Assembly (NCBI GenBank): GCA_038380435.1
Contig: JAWZYU010000752.1
Coordinates: 1-64,000 of the forward strand
Source of the DNA: Ryuthela nishihirai
Lineage: Eukaryota; Arthropoda; Arachnida; Araneae; Heptathelidae
Direction of reading: 5' to 3'
DNA: 64,000 nt
Shown: in pieces, positions 20,603 to 31,316 of the stretch
Layout of the letters: every line of letters starts with the position of its first letter
Numbering within the stretch: position 1 is the stretch's first letter
The notes under the pieces: generated by a model
The model's database searches: none
Seen by the model: the letters and a program-made list of their open reading frames with translations, nothing else
Told to the model about the DNA's origin: nothing
Program-made: the position numbers and the translations under genes

Positions 20603-22159
20603 TTATTTTTTCATCGTTTTGTAGTGACCGTACGAAAGGGTGTCATAACCATTTTCTAAAATATATCTTTTGTCATCAAATGGTGACAGACCGAGTTTTA
20701 CACCTTTCACTGTATGAAGATGATGGTTGCTAATTTGAATCCTTGTCAAATCTACTCGACAAGGTGATTTGTTTCTCAAGCAGTCTCTATAATCCTTGTG
20801 ACGAAGGGTTCTTTTTACAATGTATTTGGGGACTCCTTTCCCCGTCTTCTTCTCCTCTTGTAAACTCAGAAGAGAATACATTTTTGAACGAAGTCCTGCG
20901 AATTCTTTGATAGGTACTCCTGAAAGTTCATCTTTCATTTTACCTAGTACCTTTTTATTATGCGTATTATGCAAAACATAATCTATGTGATAGTCGGACG
21001 TATCGAAATGATCTATATCGTCCTTCATATCAGCATACACGTCCTCGGTTTGAAGTTCGTAGCAGGGTGAATCTGTATCAGTGAACAATAATATAGATTT
21101 TTCTCCATATTTCAGACTAATATAGTCATAATGAAAGCTATACATCAATAGTTTACTAATATCTAGAATACTGAAACTAGCATAAATAGGCCTGTTGAGT
21201 TTCAATTTAGTTAGCTTTGATTGTACACATGCGAGGTCGTTGTCAAAAACACGAAAAACGTGAAAAGCAGGGGATGCTACGAGTTTACATACTCTCTTCG
21301 GGTTCTGAGTCAATTCAATTTTCACTCGATTTCTCAAATTTTCCATCGTTTTTCCAAACACAGCGTTATTCACCAGTTTGAAGAAGTCCTTCTCGAAGTC
21401 GTTTCTAGCTTTCTTCCGCTGATCCGTATTAAATTCTATATATACTTTTAGCCAGCAAGACTGATTAAATTCTGAAACGCGATGTATTTTCTTCAGCTGC
21501 ATACCGAAGGCCAAATATTGTTTGAGATTTCGATAATGAAGGACATATTTTTCCTTAGAATTTAGATTTGGGGCTAATTTCACGACTGATTGGCTTGTAT
21601 TTATTCCAAGGCTTCAGACCTTCTACTATGGCATATAAACTGACAGGCTCCTGTCAGACCTCTGTGGCAAGCAGCTGCTTGAGGGGGTATTTATTTATTT
21701 ATTTATTTATTTATTTGGGCAACCTCTTGACAATATGGGGATAGCATGCTGCTGGTAATCTGAAGTTTCTCAGGGGCTAGTGGATAATCATTATGCTTGT
21801 CGTGTAGAGAAACTGGATAATCTAAATCAACTTCCAATATGTATCCTTTATTCGCATCATCAGCAACTGATATAATATCTAGATCTTCTATTTATCCTTT
21901 ATTAAGCCATCGAAAATCGCTGTGAGGGAGACATTGTGACATTGCTCATCCATAAAGATTGTTGTCATCATAGTACATAATGTATTTAGATAGGTAACTG
22001 AGGATCATAGGTATATAAATATTTGTTGTTTGCAGTGCTAAAACGATTACATATCACTGAAATTCCTCCTCGTATGCCTTCTTCCAGGAAAAGATACATT
22101 GTAGGGTCTGTTATCAACTCTAGATTAATATTTGTCATCTTCAGGCATGCTTGCCAAGG
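20603..22159 (-). pseudogene. Polinton/Maverick-type DNA polymerase B relic, copy 2 (C-terminal half)
   Basis: Read on the minus strand from 22159: AWQACLKMTNINLELITDP, then motif A (YDDNNLYG, with one change from copy 1), then a SINE-B insertion at 21611-21718, then a long open stretch (326 codons, 21583-20603). That stretch has YRNLKQYL, the motif B-like FFKLVNNAVFGKTMEN, motif C FTDTDS with the catalytic acidic pair, and the C-terminus ending KTMKK and a stop. The 17170-17620 part is duplicated in inverse orientation in copy 1. Copy 2 shares the TGA in place of Trp after motif A and the TAAATAG stop region with copy 1, so the gene was already dead when duplicated. The last third is much better preserved than the rest. 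Confidence 0.88.
21611..21718 (+). mobile_element. SINE-B 3' fragment inserted in polB copy 2
   Basis: CAGACCTTCTACTATGGCAT ... AAGCAGCTGCTTGAGGGGGT followed by a TTTA repeat tail. The tRNA head is missing (5' truncation). polB sequence continues on both sides, and copy 1 shows an unoccupied version at about 17610-17621. Confidence 0.85.
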
Positions 22160-22415
22160 TACAGTACTGTGCAAATTAGTTGGGACAATAGGAAAATGCA
22201 GTAACAAAGACACAACTAAAATATTTGTTTGTTTAATAGTGTACACAGTTAATAGTGAATGTGACCACCCCCCTTAACTTTAATTACTTCTTTCACCCTC
22301 TCAACCATTAATGCCACTAGCTTTCCACACATCTCCTTCACTTCAGGGTCGTGGTACCACACTTTCATGACACTTTCTATCATTTTGGTTTTCGTCGTGC
22401 AATCCATCTTAGATA
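22160..22415 (-). pseudogene. Tc1-like transposase C-terminus and terminal repeat inserted in polB
   Basis: On the minus strand the last ~47 codons of a Tc1-type transposase are readable (VKEMCGKLVALMVERVKEV then IKVKGGGHIHY and a TAA stop at 22249-22251), followed by a 3' untranslated part and a terminus CACAGTACTG next to TA at 22160. The C-terminal pattern (C.KLV..M..R....I..KGG..Y) is the usual one for Tc1 transposases. The element is truncated at 22415, where it joins SINE-A sequence. It is not the same subfamily as the relic at 1805-2491, whose C-terminus differs. Confidence 0.8.
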
Positions 22416-22945
22416 TGCAAAAAAAGTGCCGCTAAGGGTAAAACAACTTAACCCTTCCTCGGATAACATGAAATTTGTAGAGGATCGACAGACTTAATCA
22501 CAACCACTGTTTGATAACTTTGGAACAGCATCAAATTTCTTGATAATTGGTTTTTTAAGACTTTGTTCGGCCGTCTTTAGGGAGATATAGTTTTTTGCAC
22601 TAGCTGTAAATAGACCAGTGTGTTTTAGATTCGACACCTGGGGAACAGGTTAATAATTTTGTCTGCCGACATCACACAAATAAGAAAGACAGTTTTTCTC
22701 TCCCCCTGGAAAAATCGATCCAAAATTAATTTAAACAGGATTACGAAAAATTAATGTTTTGGCTCTGATGAAATGCAATTTTTTACGTTTATTTTGTTTC
22801 CAGAAGCATATTTTCTTTTATGAATATGAAAAAACATTTTTCACGTGCGATTTCAATAAGTTTACTTTTTTTTCGTTTGCTTTTGCGCATCTTTAGTTGT
22901 ATTATGATATGATGTATGCGTAATTCCTTATTAATGGCAATCAAT
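22416..22945 (-). repeat. Dispersed repeat, inverted partner of 11555-12260
   Basis: Reverse complement of the 11.5-12.3 kb segment, beginning with the same SINE-A 3' scrap (GCAAAAAAAGTGCCGC) and continuing through GGAACAGGTTAATAATTTTG and TTATGATATGATGTATGCG. It has the empty site for the SINE-B of the partner (around 22605-22615). Confidence 0.8.
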
Positions 22946-23012
22946 GCTTCCAACACAAGCTTAGCAATCAATAAGCACTGCAACTACATTAACCACATCT
23001 CCAGAATATATC

Positions 23013-23398
23013 GGGCGGGGGTGGCTCAGTCGGTAGTGCGCCAGGCTCGTAATCTGTAGTTCCCAGGTTTGAGTCCCAGCTGGGTCAGCGTTGAGATTTA
23101 TCTGCGCAAAATTTTTCCCCGCCCTGCCCACGGTCAGTAAGGGACACCGATGGGCTTGAAAAAGCCGCCGTCCGTCGGATGGGACGTTAAGCCGTGGCCC
23201 CGTGTGCGGGAGAGCCATACCCTGTGCACGTTAAAGAACACGCTGGATGGCCTTGACTGGAGGCTACCATCTGACTCCCAACAGCTGTTCCAGTGGGTCC
23301 CTTCCCCCAACCTTCTCTGAGCCTTCGGGGTCCTTGTGGCCTGGCCATTTAGCCCATGGTGTGCAAAAAAGTGTCGCTCAGAGGTAAAACAATCCAAT
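23013..23398 (+). mobile_element. SINE-A copy with 12 bp target-site duplication
   Basis: Complete copy flanked by CCAGAATATATC at 23001-23012 and 23399-23410. Confidence 0.93.
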
Positions 23399-23410
23399 CC
23401 AGAATATATC

Positions 23411-24520
23411 TTCGCATACAAAAAAAAAACCCACCTCCTAACCGACACATCCTAATTCTTCCGACAGGCGAATCACAGTAGACATGTTTAAGAAGATTCT
23501 TCCCTCAAACTATGTAGGAAAAAATCCCGGAGTCATCGAGTCATGTGATTGTGCGCAACCCGGTCAGAGGGTGATTGGGTGTTACCGGCCCATTGAAGCC
23601 CACGTGATGAGTGCGAGTCAAGCGTCGGCCGTCAGAATTAGTTGAAGATAAATGAAAGAGATAGCATTGCACCCGCCTCTCAACATCTATCTTCGAAAAA
23701 ACGAGCAAGAACTTTAAAACTCACCCTCCGAGTTCTTGCTGCACATCATGGGCCGTGTTTTTCGGCACATTATTTTGTTCATCTGCTGGATGATGCTGGG
23801 TTAGCGATGCTGCACTCGAGTAGAAACAGAAGGGAGAGGATGGGGAGGGGGGAAGGGGGGAAGGAGGAGGAGGAGCAGGAAGAAGCGATGATGTCAGTGA
23901 TGCGGATGAAGGGATGGGAGAGGGGAAAAAATGGCCAATTATCAGTAGGGGGAGGATTCCACTTGCTGACGTTGTAATGCATTTTATTATTTAGATTGCT
24001 AGGTCGTTTTTTTTTTCTTTTGTCTAATTCTGTGATATCGTTTCTAGAGATAGTGCGCAGAAAATTAAGGTTAAAAAACACAAATTGCTTCTACTCTTCA
24101 TCATTTTTTAAATCTTTTTTTATGCTTTTTGGAACGAAAAGGATCATCATCCAGATCTGTAACCAAAACTTTTCCGTTATTATTTTTATTGTAGGGACTA
24201 GAAGGGAGATGCATATGCAGCGAAATAGAGTGCAATAAATCCAATAAAGGCAGAAAAAAAAGGATGTTCATATTACAAGGTTTGTCAGCAATCAGAATTA
24301 ATTTAACAATAACATAAATAGAGAAATCGATATGTTCAGTTGATCGCTCTCACCAGAGCCTTTCGAAACGGGGGGAATACCTATAAAACACTTAACCAAA
24401 AGTTAATCATATCGTGAAAATTTTATTCTTTAAAGAATTAAGGAAAGTCTCTGAGACAATGAGTTCTGACCCACAGGTAGTAAGGAGAGGAATTTCTAGT
24501 AGATTTCTAGAAGATGTTTG
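23411..24520. other. Single-copy-looking interval
   Basis: Contains a purine-rich block (GGGGAGGGGGGAAGG at about 23840) and AT-rich sequence beyond 23980. No convincing exon or element. Confidence 0.4.
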
Positions 24521-24529
24521 TTCATTATA

Positions 24530-25320
24530 CGTCTTGATTCACTGATTGTTCACGACTCATCATAATTCACTGATTGTTCACGATCCGTCTTGATTCACTG
24601 ATTGTTCACGACTCATCATAATTTACTGATTGTTCACGATCCGTCTTGATTCACTGATTGTTCACGACTCATCATAATTTACTGATTGTTCACGATCCGT
24701 CTTGATTCACTGATTGCTCACGATCCGTCTTGATTCACTGATTGTTCACGACTCATCATAATTCACTGATTGCTCACGATCCGTCTTGATTCACTGATTG
24801 TTCACGACTCATCATAATTCACTGATTGCTCACGATCCGTCTTGATTCACTGATTGTTCACGACTCATCATAATTTACTGATTGTTCACGATCCGTCTTG
24901 ATTCACTGATTATTCACGACTCATCATAATTTACTGATTGTTCACGATCCGTCTTGATTCACTGATTGCTCACGATTCGTCTTGATTCAGTGATTGTTCA
25001 CGACTCATCATAATTCACTAATTGCTCACGATCCGTCTTGATTCAGTGATTGTTCACGACTCATCATAATTCACTGATTGCTCACGATCCGTCTTGATTC
25101 AGTGATTGTTCACGACTCATCATAATTCACTGATTACTCACGATCCGTCTTGATTCACTGATTGTTCACGACTCATCATAATTCACTAATTGCTCACGAT
25201 CCGTCTTGATTCACTGATTGCTCACGATCCGTCTTGATTCACTGATTGCTCACGATCCGTCTTGATTCACTGATTGTTTACGACTCATCATAATTCACTG
25301 ATTGCTCACGATCCGTTATC
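24530..25320. repeat. 28/56 bp dimeric tandem array
   Basis: Two related 28 bp monomers, one with TTCACGACTCATCATAATT and one with CTCACGATCCGTCTTGATT, both starting CACTGATTG. They mostly alternate to form a 56 bp dimer, with occasional runs of the second monomer (for example 25203-25270). About 28 monomers. Confidence 0.93.
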
Positions 25321-25371
25321 ATTCGTTCAGAGTCATATAAAAAAATTATGTGTTATTCCTTTAAATAGTTG

Positions 25372-25588
25372 TACAGTCGCTCAAAAAAGTATCCGAACAC
25401 TACGGTTGTTTACAAAATTCAGAAAAAATATCTGGCAACGATTTTTTAGAAATTAGCGATCTGGCAACCTTCGTGTCACGTGACACGAAGGTTGCCAGAT
25501 CACTAATTTCTAAAAAATCGTTGCCAGATATTTTTTTCTGAATTTTGTAAGCAACCGTAGTGTTCGGATACTTTTTTGAGCGACTGTA
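25372..25588. mobile_element. MITE-P, complete palindromic copy
   Basis: 217 bp including flanking TA. The left arm from CAGTCGCTCAAAAAAGTATC and the right arm ending GATACTTTTTTGAGCGACTG are nearly exact reverse complements over their whole length, meeting at GTGTCACGTGACAC. TA at each end fits Tc1/mariner-type insertion. No coding capacity. Confidence 0.93.
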
Positions 25589-25611
25589 TATCAAATATAA
25601 CCATAAATTTT

Positions 25612-25840
25612 GTAAAGTTCCGTGGTCGAGTGGTTAGCACACTTGGCTACTGATCCAAGGTACTTGGATTCGAGCCCCGGGCAAGGCATGGGTGTTTGTG
25701 TTGTCTCTCTGCTGAGGTCCCGCCATCCTCATAAACCTTCTACTATGGCGTATTAAACTGGCAGGCTCCTATTAGACATTTGTGGTAAGCAGCTGCTTGA
25801 GGGAATATTTATTTTACTTTTTTATTATTTGCAGAAGCTC
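25612..25840 (+). mobile_element. SINE-B copy
   Basis: tRNA-like head (GTGGTCGAGTGGTTAGCAC, GATTCGAGCCCCGGGC), then GGCATGGGTGTTTGTGTTG, CTGCTGAGGTCCCGCC and AAGCAGCTGCTTGAGGG with a TTTA-type tail. The best forward-strand example of the family. Confidence 0.88.
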
Positions 25841-28084
25841 CCTAACTATTCACCCCCAGCACGGGGTTTGAGAGATCTATCAGTATCCTACGCATCGCTT
25901 TAAAAATGTAAGCAAGTGGAACTGAATCGAAAAACAGATTACACAATTTTACTAGCATTTTTAAAGGCACTTGTTAGAGACGACTAAGCGGAAAACGTTT
26001 ATATTGGAACGGCATTCCGTTTGATTGCGACTTGATGTTGACTTTCTCCTCCTCTTCTCACTCTTGCTACATGTTGATTCACGGACCGTTTTCGTCCCTT
26101 TCTCATCGGAGTGACGCCATTTCAACTCTCTACTTCATGACCATTAAAAAAGACAAAGACTTACTTCATCCTTAAGAGCATTTAATCTCTCAGACTATTG
26201 AGCAAGTGGCGCCTCGCGGCTCTAGCATCCCTCTCCGGAGCATGATCTTCCGTCTCTGTCCCTCAGCGCTTCACATACTTAAATACCGAGACAAGAGAGC
26301 GAAAAATAGTTGAGAGGTGAGAAGAAGAATAAAAAATAAAGAAAGTGAGACGCGCGGAGATGAATGGTTATGAAAAATGGTGCGAGTCACAATCCATTTG
26401 CCCTCTATGGCCCAGGGTGACAAAGGTCGCGTCTTGGGGCTAAAGCAATCTCCCTAAGTATCGCAGCGCACAGAAGATGGAGGCAATCGGTGATAGAGAA
26501 ACAGCAAGAGAAGGGAAATAGAGAGGAGGATGGGGAGCGGGAGTGGGGAGAGTAGAGAGAAAGAGCTCTGTTTTTATGCTGTCTACCAGGAAAGAGAAGG
26601 AGCAGTAGGATCAAGAGGAGGAGGAGGAGGAGGAGGAGGAGGAAAAGCCTAATTTGCACATCCCTTCCTTCCTAACATCGCGAGAGCACCAAGAGAGGAG
26701 TGAAGAAGAAGAGGAGCAGGAGCAAGAGGAGTGGTGTAGGAAGAGGAACAGCAAGTGCGAAACATGATGGGGGGAAGGAAATAAAATGGGGGGCAGAGCA
26801 CGAATCACAAAAGACGAGCCATAATTCTCTGTCAGAGGGCAGTTGATAAGACTGAAAAGGGGGAGGACAGTTAGTAGGGAGGAGGGTGAAGACAGAACAA
26901 CGTCTTATTGTAGCTTCTTTCTCAACTGACAGGGCGAAGAGACGTTGGGTTATGACGGCAAACAACGGACCTTGTTTTTTTATCCTTCGTCATCGCTCCT
27001 TTCTTCGTTTTCTTGTCTCATCCTCTCCTCCCGCTCTTCCCTCTCCTCCCTGTCCTCATTGACACGATTATTCGTCTTGAGAAGAACCGGGACGGAGCCG
27101 GTTCGTGCCCGACCACGTCCGTTATCTACTCCTGCGATGGCGGCACCCATTGTGCACCAGCGGCCTCAGTGGCGGTGGAGAGCCCGCGCACGACTTAACG
27201 CCTTCAGATAATGAATGCGAATTTGAGAGAGCGGCAGAAGGAGAGAGAGAGAGAGTGAGTGAGTGAATGAGTGAGAGGCCCTCTTTCATTCCCGTTTCTG
27301 TGTGGTACGAAATTTGACTAATAGCAGCCGGGGATGCCTTTTACTCAGGCTACTGTAGTAACATGTTGGAGATAAGACCCCGCTCGACCTAACTTGGTGA
27401 TTCCTCCATAGACCTTAACAGAGACATCGAATGTGGTTACCGCAACTCAAGCACTTCAGAGAACAAAGACTTAGATGCCGGCGTGGTGGTGATGGTAAAA
27501 GGCGGCGGAATACAGAGTCCAACACCAAATCTTCGATATATTTTGTTGAAGCACTTTTTTTCTTTCTTTACCCTTTCAGTTTGTCGTAATTACGTCAGTT
27601 TGAAGAATCTTTTTGGCGACAGGATATCGACCTCATTTTATTCCTCTTTCGTTTTCTCTTTTTCACATTTTCTTTCTATCATCACTAAGTGGTTAACAGC
27701 ATCTAAATCAAGAGTGAGGCGTGAATTTTATGATGAAACTTCCAGATAAGACCGTAGAGAGAAAAAAACTGATTTTAACTATCTTTAGGATTTTTTTATG
27801 ATAGTTGTGGAGTGCAGTGGTTTTATCTTAGCTATTATCAAATGTTCTAGAGATATGTGGTCAGAAAATATCTATTGGTAAAAGAGTTTGTCGACACTCA
27901 ATAGCGGCCATGCAACAGATAATTTTATTCGTGGGGAAACGTTTTATATATATATAGAGTGCTCCTATTTATTTTGTATAAAGATCTGTAAGTTAGTATA
28001 TATTTTAGTTATTTTATATTCAAATATCAATTGTTTGCCCTCCCCCCTTTTCTGGTGATAAACTGACTGCATATGAATTAATCT
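25841..28084. other. Single-copy-looking region with purine/pyrimidine-rich blocks
   Basis: No transposon recognised. There are GGA-repeat tracts at about 26610-26645 and 26700-26750, CT-rich sequence at 27000-27060, and a CpG-rich segment at about 27080-27200 (CCGGGACGGAGCCGGTTCG). A GAGA repeat lies near 27240-27265. Several short reading frames exist, but I see no domain, splice pattern or codon signature to support a gene. Confidence 0.4.
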
Positions 28085-28098
28085 CCCTTGTGTTGAAA

Positions 28099-28651
28099 GG
28101 GGCGGGGGTGGCTCAGTCGGTAGCGCGCCAGGCTCGTATTCTGTAGTTCCCAGGTTCGAGTCCCAGCTGGGTCAGCGTTGAGATTTATCTGCGCAAAATT
28201 CCCCGCCCTGCCCACGGTTAGTAGGGGACACCGATGGGCTTGGAAAGGCCGCCGTCCGTCGGATGGGACGTTAAGCCGTGGCCCCGTATGCGGGAGGGCC
28301 ATACCCTGTGCACGTTAAAGAACATGCTGCTTGGCCTTGACGGGAGGCTACCATCTGTCTCCCAACAGCTATTCCAGTGGGTCCCCTCCCCCAACCTTCT
28401 CTGAGCCTTCGGGGTCCATGTGACCTGGCCATTTAGCCCATGATGTGCAAAAAAGTGCCGCTCAGAGGTAAAACAATCCAACGTTAAAGAACACGCTGGA
28501 TGGCCTTGACGGGAGGCTACCATCTGTCTCCTAACAGCTGTTCCAATGGGTCCCCTCCCCCAACCTTCTCTGAGCCTTCGGGGTCCATGTGACCTGGCCA
28601 TTTAGCCCATGGTGTGCAAAAAAGTGCCGCTCAGAGGTAAAACAACCCAAA
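28099..28651 (+). mobile_element. SINE-A copy with tandemly duplicated 3' half
   Basis: A complete copy (to about 28482) is followed at once by a second copy of the 3' half only (ACGTTAAAGAACACGCTGG through GAGGTAAAACAACCC). CCCTTGTGTT flanks the whole composite (28085-28094 and 28652-28661), so the duplicated form is bracketed by one target-site duplication. Confidence 0.92.
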
Positions 28652-28895
28652 CCCTTGTGTTAAAATAACGAGTTTTGGACATTGAGTAACACTGAAGATT
28701 TCAATGGCCATTCCAGGCAGATAAGCAAGTCTTTTAAATCCCCATATAAGGTGTTAAAAATAGTATAAATATAAAGAGTAATAGTTAACCCGACAAGTTT
28801 AAATTCACTTTAAGTAAGTTGATCTGCCACATGAGTTTTTCTCTTTTTCTTAATTCTTCAGCTAAAAGCATAAAGATTGTAATAGTTATCAATGA

Positions 28896-28990
28896 GAATT
28901 GGGTTGTTTTACCTCTGAATGGCACTTTTTTTTCATAAAAGTGACCAGGCCACAAGGACCCCAAGAGCTCAGAGGAGACTTAGGGAAGGG
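28896..28990 (-). mobile_element. Old SINE-A 3' fragment
   Basis: GGGTTGTTTTACCTCTGAATG ... CCACAAGGACCCCAAGAGC, diverged. The rest is missing and is followed by AT-rich sequence to about 29090. Confidence 0.65.
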
Positions 28991-29216
28991 AACTATCATG
29001 TTCCTCTAATTTATTTATTTTTATTTATTGTTGCGTTTTATTTTATTTTTGTTATTGTAAATATTTTTATGTATTAACTGTGTTCTTGGAAGTGCTAATG
29101 TGGGGATGTGACTCGTATAGGTTGTTTTCGGGTCTGAGCTGGCTGCCTGCACACGACGAGTGCAAAAGAGCCCTTTGGGGCGCAATGTCGGTGCAGCAGG
29201 GGAGACGAGCGTTAAG

Positions 29217-29522
29217 GGTTGGGTTGGGTTGTGTTACCTCTGAGCGGCACTGTTTTGCACACCATGCGCTAAATGGCCAGGTCACATGGACCCCAAAGGC
29301 TCAGAGAAGGTTGGGGGAGGGGACCCACTGGAACGGCTGTTGGGAGACAGATGGTAGCCTCCCGTCAAGGCCATCCAGCATATTCTTTAACGTGCACTGG
29401 GTATAGCTCTCCCGCACACGGGGCCACGGCTTAACGTCCCATCCGACGGACGGCGGCCTTTCCAAGCCCATCGGTGTCCCCTACTGACTGTGGGCAGGGC
29501 GGGGAATTTTGCGGAGATAAAT
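29217..29522 (-). mobile_element. SINE-A, 5'-truncated, with target-site duplication
   Basis: Lacks the tRNA head; stops within the core at GCGGAGATAAAT. ACGAGCGTTAAG flanks it at 29205-29216 and 29523-29534. Truncation at the tRNA end with intact duplicates is what target-primed reverse transcription produces. Confidence 0.92.
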
Positions 29523-29534
29523 ACGAGCGTTAAG

Positions 29535-30480
29535 AAAAGAACGGTTTTGAGCGTAGCTGTCAAGCGAAAAGGACGTTTGAACACGCGTCAAAAGGACGCC
29601 GCTCTTACTCGAACGAAATCCTTCAGGAGAGGGTTCGATTCTAAGTAAGAATCAAGATTCTTGGTGAATCTGATACAGTTCTGTGGATTTCTGCTGAAAA
29701 CAATAGAGATTGAGATGTTTCGCCTTTGTTTTTAGACACAATGGGCTAAATAGCCCGATCACGAGGTCTCCAAGAGCTCATAGCAGAGTAAAGGAACTGG
29801 ACGGCTATCAAGAGACACACGTATGCCATCCGTAAAAGCCATTCAGCGTGTTATTTAAAATGAACCGAGCAGAGCTCTCATACACAAACAGAGTCACGGA
29901 AAGAACTAGAAAATAATAATGCTGCATCAGACAAAGTATTTGAAACTCTGCAACCTCAAAAATATTGAAAAATAACCATTTTATGTAAAACTTTTGCTGA
30001 AGATAAAAGCTCTCGATCAGAGCTTTCTAATCTTGATTTTTAATAATATGTGTTCAATATTTAAAGAGCTTCTCGAAACATTTAATAGCTAACTCTCACC
30101 TTCATAAACTTTATCCTTAGCCACTGAGAGCAAACTTAAAGAATCCATTACACAAGCTTCTAAATTGCACTCGTTTTAGGAAACCGTTTACTATAACAGT
30201 TATTATTTATCTTTTAATTAACTTTGTGATGATCTGTAAATGCCGAACGAATGATGCTGAAAATCAAGATTTAGCGCGACCTGATGGAAACTTTATTTCC
30301 AGTTTGAGGTGAAATATTTATTTTCAAAGTTACTGAGCTCGTTTTAGTTATTAGGGGTTACTTCGTTTGCTTCCGTAACTACTAAATACAGTTAAGTTCT
30401 CGAGGTTACGTTCCTCAAAATCACTACTGACAACGAAACGACGAAAAACGTAGCCGAATACCTTGTGTGTATTACATAGC
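29535..30480. other. Interval with one ancient SINE-A scrap
   Basis: About 29733-29900 retains decayed SINE-A words (ACACAATGGGCTAAATAGC, GTGTTATTTAAAATGAACC) on the minus strand. The remainder is AT-rich without recognisable features. Confidence 0.45.
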
Positions 30481-30481
30481 A

Positions 30482-30885
30482 TGGTTTACCTCTGAGCGGC
30501 ATTTTTTTTGCACACAGTGGGCTAAATGACTAGGTCACAAGGACCCCGAGAAGGGTGGGGGGAGAGGACTCAATGAAACAGATGTACAGTCGCTCAAAAA
30601 AGTATCCGAACACTATGGTTGATTACAGAATTCAGAAAAAATATCTGGCAAGAATTTTTTTTTAGAAACTAGTGATCTGGCAACCTTCGTGTCACGTGAT
30701 ATCCTGTGCACTTTAAAGAACACGCTGGATGGCCTTGACGGGAGTCTACATCTGTCTCCTAATCGCTGTGCAGTGGGTCCCTTCCTCCAAACCTTCTCTG
30801 AGCCCCTGAGGTCCTTGTGACCTGCCCATTCAGACCATTGTATGCAATCAAGTGTCGCTCAGAGGTAAAACAACCCAAACAACAC
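30482..30885. mobile_element. SINE-A fragment (-), MITE-P half, SINE-A fragment (+)
   Basis: 30482-30583 is a SINE-A 3' end on the minus strand; 30584-30700 is the left half of MITE-P ending at its symmetry centre (GTCACGTGA); 30701-30885 is a SINE-A 3' half on the plus strand (ATCCTGTGCACTTTAAAG onward). The orientation flips exactly at the centre of the MITE palindrome. Confidence 0.8.
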
Positions 30886-30924
30886 AGATGAGCTGTTAAA
30901 AATGTTTATTATAGAGGGAAAATT

Positions 30925-31085
30925 ATCTTGAGCCGAGTGAGATATGAACCGTCCACTAAGCTACCGGCCGCCGATCAAGACCTCCTTTATTGACAGCTTT
31001 AATCTTTATAGCATAGGAGGAGTCTTCAGATTTTGTCTTTTACTGTAATTGAAGACCAAATACATTTCCTACGTTTTTCGGTCTT
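30925..31085 (-). mobile_element. SINE-C, tRNA-headed repeat (decayed)
   Basis: On the minus strand AATAAAGGAGGTCTTGATCG leads into GGCCGGTAGCTTAGTGGACG and GGTTCATATCTCACTCGG, similar in order to 45185-45290. The A-box-like and B-box-like segments are recognisable; the anticodon region is shortened. Confidence 0.5.
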
Positions 31086-31316
31086 GATTATTTGAAACAG
31101 AGGCTTTCAAAGTGTGTGTTACGACTACCAGGGAATTGGAAAGCTTTGAAGAACTATATTTAAAATAAGTAAATATTTCTCCATCGACCTTGTAGCTGGT
31201 CCTTGCCTGTCATGGATCTCTCGAGTCGTATGGATCACTCCGAAAGCATTCTACCATTTCCGTCAACCTTTTCGCGCACTTCTTAGTTGATCAGAACTTT
31301 CTGGTGCTGCACCATG

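Noticed and set aside
14907..22945. A complete Polinton with integrase, ATPase, protease and capsid genes
   Set aside because: Only polymerase-related segments are recognisable; no other Polinton gene signature appears on either strand between 11.5 and 23 kb.
24530..25320. CRISPR array (28 bp repeats)
   Set aside because: Monomers are directly contiguous with no unique spacers and no cas genes, and the genome is eukaryotic; it is a dimeric satellite.
26945..27211. Host exon in the CpG-rich segment
   Set aside because: The open frame is short, composition-driven (Ser/Leu runs from CT-rich DNA) and has no recognisable domain or splice context.
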